This document shows positions 37,043 to 43,969 of a stretch of DNA of 64,000 nt, one piece after another. This DNA comes from Sinorhizobium meliloti (GTDB lineage Bacteria > Pseudomonadota > Alphaproteobacteria > Rhizobiales > Rhizobiaceae). The notes under the pieces are model-generated. The model worked only from the letters and a program-made list of their open reading frames with translations, was not told the origin of the DNA and ran no database searches. The translations under genes and the position numbers were made by a program. The stretch lies in assembly GCF_035610345.1 (NCBI RefSeq), contig NZ_CP141212.1:811976-875975 (forward strand), written 5' to 3'. How positions within the stretch are numbered: position 1 is the first letter of the stretch; each line of letters starts with the position of its first letter.

Positions 37043-38079
37043 TGGAAGTTCGCCAACGTGTTGATGATTCGCCGGCGCGCTTCGATCGACCTGACGGACA
37101 ATTCCTGGTGATGCTGGTTTTTCGCCATGATTTCGGACGGCGGGTAGATTTCCGGATCGGAGCGCATGGTCTCCGGAAGGAGCTTGAGAGCCGCGCCGCT
37201 TGCAGTCGGCATGTTGAGCGCGATCGCGTTGGCAGCGGCGGCCTCCGGCGATCCGATGAAGTTCAGGAATTCGAGAGCCCTTTGCTTGCGAGGGGATGCG
37301 GCCGTGACGGAAAAACAGTCGAGCCACGACAGCGTGCCCTCTTTCGGGACCGCGTAGCGCCATAGCCCCGCCTTGCCGGCTTTACTGTTGAGCACATGCT
37401 GATCGCCGCTATAGCCCAGCGCCAGATAAATATTTCCGGCCAAGGCCGGATCCTGGATCGAGGTGACGACGTAGTCGTAGGTCAGCACGGATGGGGCCTG
37501 CGTCTTCAGGAGCGCGAATGCGGCCTTCAGCGTTGCCGTGTCGTCGGCATTGACGGAGGCGCCGAGCAGTATCAGCGGTGGCACGAAAATCTCGCTGTGG
37601 TCGGCGAACATGGCGATGTGCTTCTGCAGCGCCGGTGCCGGACGCATCATGTCACGCCAGGATGTCGGTGGCGGCGTAACCACATCGGAGCGATAGAGGA
37701 TGCCGACCGTGCCCCAGAAGTAGGGAAGGCCGTAACCGGCGCAGGATTTGCGCCATTGCGGCGCATAGTCCGCGAGCGCGGGCAGATTGGTCTCGGAGAG
37801 CGGCTCGATGATGCCCTTCCGTCCGAAAAGCGTCGCGCCGTTCTCATCGACGATGACCAGATCGATGTTACGGCCCGGATCGGCAAGAATCTCGTCGCGG
37901 GCATCGTCGCTGTCGAAATTGATCTGGCGGATGGAAACGCCCGTCTTTTCGGTCCAGCGGTCGATGAGACTCTCGGCGATATAGTCTTCCCAGATAAGCA
38001 GGTTGAGCGTTTCGGCGCGGCTCGCAGAAGCGCAAAGCAGTGTCGCCAGAAAGACGGAAATAGCCCTGCGTGCGTTCAT
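37039..38079 (-). CDS. PotD-like periplasmic polyamine-binding protein, probable sensor partner
   Basis: 346 residues from ATG 38079 (GGGGCAGAGA site). Signal peptide MNARRAISVFLATLLCAS. The mature start, LNLLIWEDYIAESLIDRW, is that of PotD/PotF proteins. PKEGTLSWLD near residues 245-254 keeps the W and D (W252, D254) that contact polyamines in PotD, and W30/Y33 match its N-terminal ligands. There are no ABC permease or ATPase genes beside it. Instead its stop overlaps the start of a GGDEF-EAL protein, so it likely signals rather than transports. Ligand identity is inference. Confidence 0.88.
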   Translation of the reverse strand: MNARRAISVFLATLLCASASRAETLNLLIWEDYIAESLIDRWTEKTGVSIRQINFDSDDARDEILADPGRNIDLVIVDENGATLFGRKGIIEPLSETNLPALADYAPQWRKSCAGYGLPYFWGTVGILYRSDVVTPPPTSWRDMMRPAPALQKHIAMFADHSEIFVPPLILLGASVNADDTATLKAAFALLKTQAPSVLTYDYVVTSIQDPALAGNIYLALGYSGDQHVLNSKAGKAGLWRYAVPKEGTLSWLDCFSVTAASPRKQRALEFLNFIGSPEAAAANAIALNMPTASGAALKLLPETMRSDPEIYPPSEIMAKNQHHQELSVRSIEARRRIINTLANFQ

Positions 38080-38184
38080 TCTCTGCCCCTGCACACCCCC
38101 ATCGCCGGACGCTATCCGGCAATGATTGAGGAATGCTTACGTCCGGAGCAAGATCGTGCGGGCGCGAGGCGCCCGCACGCCTGT

Positions 38185-39381
38185 TCATCGCGCCGGCAGC
38201 TTCGGCAGAAATACGGTGAGCAGCCCGAGGAGCGGCAGATAGGAGCAGATCTTATAGACGAACTCGATGCCCTGCCGATCGGCGAAGACGCCGAGGACCG
38301 CGGCGCCCATGCCGCCGGCGCCGAAGGCGAAACCGAAGAAAACGCCGGCGATGAGCCCCACCCGGCCCGGAACGAGTTCCTGCGCGAAGACGACGATCGC
38401 CGAGAAAGCGGACGAAAAGATGAGGCCGATGATGACGCTCAGCACGCCCGTCCAGAACAGGTTCGCATAAGGCAGCAGAAGAGTGAAAGGAACGACGCCG
38501 AGGATCGAGAACCAGATGACGAAGCGGGCGCCGTATCGATCGCCGATCGGGCCGCCGAGGAAGGTTCCTGCGGCCGCCGAACCGAGGAAGAGGAACAGCA
38601 TTAGCTGCGCCTGCTGTACGCTGGTGCCGAACCTTTCAATGACGAAGAAGGTGAAATAGCTCGAGATGCTGGTGAGATAGACGTTCTTCGTAGCCGTCAG
38701 CAGGACGAGGATCGCGATCGTCCACAGGACCCGCGCCTTCGGCAAGGGCAGCGCGCGGCTGGGGACGGGACGGCTCATGGTCGCGCGGCGGTGGCGGACG
38801 TACCACATGCTCACCCAGGAAAGCACGAAGAACCCGGTGATGGCGACGATGGAGAACCAGCCCAGGCTGCCCTGGCCGAAAGGGAGCACGATGAATGCGG
38901 CCAGCAGCGGGCCAAGCGCGCTTCCGGCATTGCCGCCGACCTGGAACAGCGACTGAGCCAGCCCGTGGCGGCCGCCCGACGCAAGCCGGGCCACGCGGGA
39001 GGATTCGGGGTGGAAGATCGCCGACCCGATGCCGATCAGGCTCGCAGCCAAGAGAAGCATCCAGAAGTGATCGGCATTGGCGAGAAGCAGAAGGCCCATG
39101 CAGGTCGAGAGCATGGCGAACGGCAGCGAATAGGGTAGCGCCCAACGATCCGTCACGATGCCGATGGCCGGCTGCAGCATCGACGCCGTCACCTGAAACG
39201 TGAACGTCAGAAGGCCGATCTGGACGAAATCGAGCGCGTAGTTTTCCTTGAGCAAAGGATAGAGCGCCGTCAGCAGCGATTGCATGATGTCGTTCAGCAT
39301 ATGACAGAAGCTGACCGCCAGGATGACCGAAAATGCTGTCTTTTCCGGGCTGATGGTGCCCGCCGACGTGACCGTTGCCAT
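38185..39381 (-). CDS. MFS transporter, fosmidomycin-resistance (Fsr) type
   Basis: 398 residues from ATG 39381 (AAGGAA upstream). Twelve hydrophobic helices. Blocks typical of Fsr: FCHMLNDIMQSLLTALYPLLK, TFTFQVTASMLQPAIGIVTDRW, IGIGSAIFHPESSRVARLASGG and FQVGGNAGSALGPLLAAF. Likely a drug or toxic-metabolite exporter. It is divergent from an AraC regulator across a 114-base shared promoter region (39382-39495), so it is probably controlled by it. Confidence 0.92.
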   Translation of the reverse strand: MATVTSAGTISPEKTAFSVILAVSFCHMLNDIMQSLLTALYPLLKENYALDFVQIGLLTFTFQVTASMLQPAIGIVTDRWALPYSLPFAMLSTCMGLLLLANADHFWMLLLAASLIGIGSAIFHPESSRVARLASGGRHGLAQSLFQVGGNAGSALGPLLAAFIVLPFGQGSLGWFSIVAITGFFVLSWVSMWYVRHRRATMSRPVPSRALPLPKARVLWTIAILVLLTATKNVYLTSISSYFTFFVIERFGTSVQQAQLMLFLFLGSAAAGTFLGGPIGDRYGARFVIWFSILGVVPFTLLLPYANLFWTGVLSVIIGLIFSSAFSAIVVFAQELVPGRVGLIAGVFFGFAFGAGGMGAAVLGVFADRQGIEFVYKICSYLPLLGLLTVFLPKLPAR

Positions 39382-39495
39382 GGAGAATGTTTCCTTAGGG
39401 GGCGGCTCGCCAACGGAGCCTTTTCGGCCATCTCTAGACGGGTTGTCGCTGGCCTGCTTTTGTGATTTGGTCGAGTTCTTTCGAGAGTGGGCCAT

Positions 39496-40311
39496 ATGGC
39501 GAAATCCGACCGACATCACCTGCCAAAGTTGCCGGACGCGGACCATTTCAGAAGCCTGGAATGGATCGAGAAGGCGAACGCGCCCGTTCTCGCGATCGGG
39601 AGGGACTACGCCTGCGGGCTCACCGTGCCCTCCCACAGCCACAGCCGGACGCAACTCTGGTGGGCGCGTTCGGGGGTGGTGCTCGTCTATACGTCGGAGG
39701 GACGCTGGATGATTCCCCCGGGACACGCCCTGCTGGTTCCCGCGGGAATCGAGCATTCGGCCGAGATGGTCAGCGATGTGCGTATGCATTCCATCTACAT
39801 CCCGCCGGAGGCAAGCGAAGCGCGCCGGCCCCTCGTCCTGGAAATGAGCGCGCTCGTCGGCAGCCTCATCGACGAACTCGTCGGCGCCGGGAACGAAGCA
39901 TCGTCGGAACGGCGCGAAAGCCTGATCATGGAATTGCTGCTCACGGAAATACCGCGGCTCAACCAGCGACCTTTAGGCCTGCCTTTCCCGCGCGACCGCA
40001 AGCTTGCAGCCCTCTGCCGGCAATTTCTGGAGGCGCCGTCGGCATCCGCGAATATCGACGCGTGGGCGGCGCGCATGGGCATCAGCCGGCGTTCCTTCAC
40101 GCGGCTCTTCCGGCAGGAGACGGGCGTGAGCTTCGTCACGTGGCGCCAGCATGCCTGCATCTTCGCCTCGCTGCCGCGCATTGCGGACGGCGAGCCGATC
40201 ACCACGGTGGCGCTCGACGCCGGTTACGAGAACGTCGCAGCTTTCACGACCATGTTCCGCCGCATGCTGGGTGCGCCGCCGAGCGTCTATCTGCGTGACC
40301 AGCGGACCTGA
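39496..40311 (+). CDS. AraC-family transcriptional regulator with cupin sensor domain
   Basis: 271 residues from ATG 39496. The N-terminal cupin (SHSRTQLWWARSGVVLVYT, PPGHALLVPAGIEHSAEM) precedes a C-terminal AraC double helix-turn-helix: WAARMGISRRSFTRLFRQETG and ITTVALDAGYENVAAFTTMFRRMLG. It is divergent from the Fsr-like exporter. The effector is unknown. Confidence 0.93.
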   Translation: MAKSDRHHLPKLPDADHFRSLEWIEKANAPVLAIGRDYACGLTVPSHSHSRTQLWWARSGVVLVYTSEGRWMIPPGHALLVPAGIEHSAEMVSDVRMHSIYIPPEASEARRPLVLEMSALVGSLIDELVGAGNEASSERRESLIMELLLTEIPRLNQRPLGLPFPRDRKLAALCRQFLEAPSASANIDAWAARMGISRRSFTRLFRQETGVSFVTWRQHACIFASLPRIADGEPITTVALDAGYENVAAFTTMFRRMLGAPPSVYLRDQRT

Positions 40312-40388
40312 ACGGCGTCGGCAATTTTCGTTGAAATGCGCCAAGGCCTGTTGAAATTCGAGCCACCCGCGGCGGCCTGTTTGATTTC

Positions 40389-40453
40389 CTCATTCCCCGC
40401 GCCGCAGACGCGGCGCTGCTGGATCTCTGTGACGAGCACAGAGAGAGATGAGG
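40389..40453. repeat. RIME-like mosaic repeat (partial)
   Basis: CTCATTCC, then the GCGCCGCAGACGCGGCGC hairpin and the arm CTCTGTGACGAGCACAGAG...GATGAGG. It lacks the AGCCCAAG module seen in the full copy 100 bases further on. The flank 40366-40391 is the reverse complement of 4789-4813, so the two loci share more than the core palindrome. Confidence 0.78.
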
Positions 40454-40555
40454 GCGGAGAGGGTGCGGTCCCTCGGCGCGTTTCATCGCGTGACAGGCTG
40501 ACCATCCCCTCGCATATTCGCAAGCGAATGTTGTGGTAGGCGCACATCCCCGGTC

Positions 40556-40671
40556 CTCATTCCTGTGCTTGTCACAGGAATCCAGCCAGCCCAAGTCCTT
40601 GGGCTGGAAAGGCTCTTCCCGCGCCGCAGACGCGGCGCTGCTGGATCCCTGTGACGAGCACAGGGATGAGG
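40556..40671. repeat. RIME-like mosaic repeat (full copy)
   Basis: Outer arms CTCATTCCTGTGCTTGTCACAGG and CCTGTGACGAGCACAGGGATGAG (40556-40578, 40648-40671 region). Inner modules are CCAGCCCAAG-TCC-TTGGGCTGG and GCGCCGC-AGAC-GCGGCGC. It is the most complete copy in the window; compare 4677-4791. Confidence 0.83.
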
Positions 40672-40704
40672 GGAGGAGAGGTTGCAGTTCTCCGATACGT
40701 TTCC

Positions 40705-40803
40705 TACAGCGCCGCGCGTCTTATGAGACGCGCAAAGGTCGCTGTAGCCCTTTGAGCTGCTGCTGTTTCTGTCCTTTGATCGGCTACGATCAACATGCAG
40801 TAG
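40705..40803. repeat. Two-hairpin repeat with the 55-base palindrome (copy 5)
   Basis: A first hairpin has CTACAGCG...CGCTGTAG outer arms with GCGCGTCT/AGACGCGC inside (40705-40747). It is joined to a copy of the TTTGA-CTGCTG...CATGCAGTAG palindrome (40750-40803). This composite is probably the fuller form of the element seen alone at 22024, 24293 and 27042. It directly abuts the transposase remnant. Confidence 0.78.
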
Positions 40804-40810
40804 CGCACGG

Positions 40811-40915
40811 TCGGTGCTCGAGGAATTCACGCGCATCGCCATGCGCGCCGACAAAGCCGACCAGAGCTTCAACGCCATTATTCATCTTGCAGCAGCCGTC
40901 ATAAACTCGAAGTGA
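40811..40915 (+). pseudogene. C-terminal remnant of an IS5-type transposase
   Basis: Reading from 40811 gives 34 codons and a stop: SVLEEFTRIAMRADKADQSF, then NAIIHLAAAVINSK. This strongly resembles the conserved C-terminus of IS5-group transposases (RIAxRxDKxxxSFxAxIxLA). There is no upstream transposase sequence; the frame runs straight into the repeat ending at 40803. The rest of the gap to the next gene (40916-41112) has no coding content and an AT-rich stretch near 41085-41112. Confidence 0.7.
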
Positions 40916-41112
40916 ATCGCAACAGGCCTTAGTTCAAACTGCGAAGTAGCCGCGGTTCGGTATGAATCCCGAAGCTGAACAGATCGGATTAACGGAATCT
41001 CATGGACTTGCCGAAGATAAGAAGGCGTTGTATGAATGGGTAGACACCCCTTATACGTGCTTGAGTCACGTCCTGGGTTTGCCAGCCCAATAAATTATTC
41101 TTCGGAGTATAG

Positions 41113-41919
41113 ATGAGAACTCGTGTTGTTTTTCTTGCGTCTCAGGCTTTTCTTCTTGCAGCCGGAGTCGTTGCCGCCGAAGAACGCCGGTACCCCTGGT
41201 CTGGAGACTGGTATCTGAAGATAGGCGCCACTGGTTTTCTCGGTCCGGAGTATGAAGGCGGTTCGAAGCGCATGCTTCAGGCGGCGCCGCTCGTTTCGCT
41301 CGGCAAGGCTGGCAGCGCCGTGCGCTTTTCGTCGCGCAACGACAACATGTCCTACGCCCTGCTCGACCAGGGACATTTTCGCGCTGGCGCCGTCGGCAAA
41401 TTGATTTTCGAGCGTGACGAGGACGATTCGAGCGATCTTAAAGGCCTCGACCATCCGAAATTCGGCGGCGAAATCGGCGGTTTCGCGGAAGTCTACCCCA
41501 CGGACTGGATGCGCCTTCGCGCCGAGATACGTCAGGGTATCCGCAGCCATCACGGGGTCGTCGCCGACGTCGCGGCGGATGCCTTCGCCGATCTCGGCGA
41601 AACCGTCCGCATTTCCGCCGGACCGCGGTTGACGGCGGCATCAAGCGATTATTTCGACGCCTATTATGGCGTCAACGCAGCGGAATCCGCTGCTTCGGGA
41701 CTCGGCACCTATGATCCGGGTGGCGGTATTCACTCCGCGGGGTTCGGGGCGGAGATCAACTGGATGGCGACCGAGAAGCTCGAAGCGGGTGTCTATGCCG
41801 AATATCGGCGATTGATGGGCGCTGCCGCCGATTCAAGCCTCGTACGCGAGCGCGGCAGCCCCGACCAGTTCCTCGTCGGGGTGACCGCGACCTATCGCTT
41901 CGATTTCACGCTCCCCTGA
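41113..41919 (+). CDS. MipA/OmpV family outer-membrane protein
   Basis: 268 residues. A signal peptide (about 1-22, ending VVAAEE) is followed by an antiparallel beta pattern. Family features are WYLKIGATGFLGPEYEGG near the N-terminus, FAEVYPTDWMRLRAEIRQG, ISAGPRLTAASSDYFDAYYGV, and a C-terminal strand LVGVTATYRFDFTLP suited to barrel insertion. The role in relatives is scaffold for wall enzymes or osmotic response; here it is unknown. Confidence 0.85.
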   Translation: MRTRVVFLASQAFLLAAGVVAAEERRYPWSGDWYLKIGATGFLGPEYEGGSKRMLQAAPLVSLGKAGSAVRFSSRNDNMSYALLDQGHFRAGAVGKLIFERDEDDSSDLKGLDHPKFGGEIGGFAEVYPTDWMRLRAEIRQGIRSHHGVVADVAADAFADLGETVRISAGPRLTAASSDYFDAYYGVNAAESAASGLGTYDPGGGIHSAGFGAEINWMATEKLEAGVYAEYRRLMGAAADSSLVRERGSPDQFLVGVTATYRFDFTLP

Positions 41920-41991
41920 CGGGTCGGCCTGGATGCGGTGGGATGAAATGGAGCGCTTGACCGGCGGGTTTTGCGGGGCCAAACAGAGGCC

Positions 41992-42951
41992 ATGAACAGT
42001 TCTTCCATCGATTCCGGCCGCGTGCACGACGCTCCGTCCAACAATTGGGTCTATCGGGTTCTGCCGCGAGCGCTGTGGCCCTATGCGCAGCTCGCGCGTT
42101 GGGACCGGCCGATCGGCTGGCAATTGCTCTTGTGGCCGTGCCTCTGGTCGGCGGCCATGGCGTCCGGAACGGCGGCATCGCTCGGCAGCTTTTCGGCTGG
42201 GCGATTTCTCTTCCATGTCTTTCTGTTCGTTGTCGGAGCGATTGCCATGCGCGGCGCCGGCTGTACCTACAACGACATCGTCGATCACGACATCGACATG
42301 GAAGTGGCACGTACGCGCTCCCGACCGCTGCCTTCCGGCCGCGTCACCCGTTTTCAGGCGAAGGCATTCATGCTGTTGCAGGCCCTTGTGGGCCTCGTCG
42401 TGCTGCTGCAGTTCAACGGTTTCACGATTTTTCTCGGCTTCCTTTCGCTGGCGCTGGTCGCGATCTATCCTTTCGCCAAGCGCTTCACGGACTGGCCGCA
42501 GTTTTTCCTCGGGCTCGCCTTCTCCTGGGGCGCGATCATGGGTTGGACCGCGGAATTCGGCAGCCTCTCCCTGGCTGCGATCATCCTCTACGTTGCCGCC
42601 ATCGCCTGGACCATCGGTTATGATACCATCTATGCCTATCAGGACAGGGAGGACGACGAGCTGATCGGCGTTCGCTCGACCGCCCGCCGCTTCGGCGACA
42701 ACCCGCGGCCCTGGCTTATCGGGCTATACGGGATTGCGGTTTTCCTGATGCTTTTCGCCTTCCTGTCCGCCGGCGCCGGATTTTTCGCCTATGTCGGGGT
42801 TCTGGTGGCCGCGGTGATGCTCGCCTATCAGATTCTCGTATTGAACATTCACGATCCGCTACAATGTCTCGCGCTGTTCAAGTTCAACGGCGTCGTCGGC
42901 CTGATCATCTTTGCTGGAGTTGTGCTCTCGCTTCTCGTGCGGCTCATTTGA
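41992..42951 (+). CDS. ubiA: 4-hydroxybenzoate polyprenyltransferase
   Basis: 319 residues from ATG 41992 (AGAGG site). Inner-membrane enzyme that attaches the polyprenyl tail to 4-hydroxybenzoate in ubiquinone synthesis. Two Asp-rich motifs are present: NDIVDHDIDMEVARTRSRP (about 92-110) and YAYQDREDDELIGVRSTARR (about 211-230). About eight hydrophobic helices. It uses the product of the diphosphate synthase at 22086. It lies 72 bases after the mipA-like gene. Confidence 0.95.
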   Translation: MNSSSIDSGRVHDAPSNNWVYRVLPRALWPYAQLARWDRPIGWQLLLWPCLWSAAMASGTAASLGSFSAGRFLFHVFLFVVGAIAMRGAGCTYNDIVDHDIDMEVARTRSRPLPSGRVTRFQAKAFMLLQALVGLVVLLQFNGFTIFLGFLSLALVAIYPFAKRFTDWPQFFLGLAFSWGAIMGWTAEFGSLSLAAIILYVAAIAWTIGYDTIYAYQDREDDELIGVRSTARRFGDNPRPWLIGLYGIAVFLMLFAFLSAGAGFFAYVGVLVAAVMLAYQILVLNIHDPLQCLALFKFNGVVGLIIFAGVVLSLLVRLI

Positions 42952-43030
42952 ACGCAGAAGCCGGCCCTAAGGCGCGGAGCGTCGAAGGGCCGGCTTGCTG
43001 ATCGTTGTCTTGTAACTTGGAACGCTGCGG

Positions 43031-43597
43031 TCACGCCCGGGCGATGATTTCGCGGCCGTCGATCTTCATCTGGATGCCGAGACTGCCGGTGGAGCGGCGC
43101 ACGAGAAAGCGCGGCCGGCGCTCGGCGAAAAAGGAATGGCGGCGGCGCGGCTTTGCGGGAGCGGTGCGAACATCGCCGATATGTTCCTCGAGCGGCCGCG
43201 CGACCCCGTCGGCTTCCACCATGAGCATCGGAATGCGATAGGCTTCGGCCCAGGCGCGCCAATCGGCTGCGATGTCCGAAAGATCATGAGCCACGAGCAG
43301 CGGGATACAGAGATCCGGATCATCGTGATGAAGTTCGAGCGTCACTGTAACCTCCCCGTCGCCATGGTCGATTGCCCGTGCCGCCACACCCTTGAAAGCT
43401 CGCGCCGGCAGAGCGATCGAAAGCGGCAGGCCGCTGAATGGTAGCACCTTGCGCAGAACAGCGCCACGCTCGTCAAGGCTGATGCTGACATTCCCCGTGT
43501 GCCCGCGCAGCACGTAGCTTGCTTGCTGCGGAAAGCGCTTCGGGTCAAGTCTGAGCGTGTTTCCGACCCAAGCCGGCTGAGAGAGTGTATTGCGCAT
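43031..43597 (-). CDS. DUF6101 family protein
   Basis: 188 residues, ATG 43597 with AAGGGCG upstream. Blocks PKRFPQQASYVL, LPARAFKGVAARAI, VTLELHHDDPDLCIPLLVAHDLSDIAADWRAWA and a C-terminal basic tail match the rhizobial DUF6101 family as I know it. It has no signal peptide or membrane helix. Function is unknown. It is convergent with ubiA and divergent from the DUF1217 gene. Confidence 0.85.
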   Translation of the reverse strand: MRNTLSQPAWVGNTLRLDPKRFPQQASYVLRGHTGNVSISLDERGAVLRKVLPFSGLPLSIALPARAFKGVAARAIDHGDGEVTVTLELHHDDPDLCIPLLVAHDLSDIAADWRAWAEAYRIPMLMVEADGVARPLEEHIGDVRTAPAKPRRRHSFFAERRPRFLVRRSTGSLGIQMKIDGREIIARA

Positions 43598-43969
43598 TTC
43601 ATATCGCCCTTGTTTTTCCTTGAGAGCCGTTTCCGACTTTCCTCTCGGGACTTTTCGTCCTCTAGGGGCGGAGGATAGGCGGGCTCCGTTCCGGGCGGCT
43701 TAAAATTCGCGGTTAAAAAAACTTTGCTGTCTCCGATGGTTAGCAAAAGCCGAGGCCGCAAGGTTTCTCATTCGTCAATGAAACCGCAGGCATTTTCGAT
43801 GTGCTTTGCCAGGGCGGGATGCGGACGGAAAACGGGCACACGTTTTTTCTCATCCGCTCCAGCGGCAAAAGCCACACACAAGCATGCTGCGCGATCTTCG
43901 CCATCATCGGAGTGGTTTCAGGGGATGTCGGCGCGCCGGCGGTCCCCGTTCCTTGCTGGCGGGCGACGC
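43598..43969. other. Divergent intergenic region, no gene seen
   Basis: 372 bases between DUF6101 and DUF1217 starts. It contains an AT-rich stretch (43700-43730) that may hold promoter elements and an imperfect hairpin of GGTTTC/GAAACC arms (43762-43785). The DUF1217 frame stays open back to 43724 but lacks a good start or protein features there. Confidence 0.5.

Noticed and set aside
40312..40810. Possible CRISPR array or tandem repeat in the repeat-rich gap
   Set aside because: The repeats are palindromic modules at irregular spacing, without uniform spacers.
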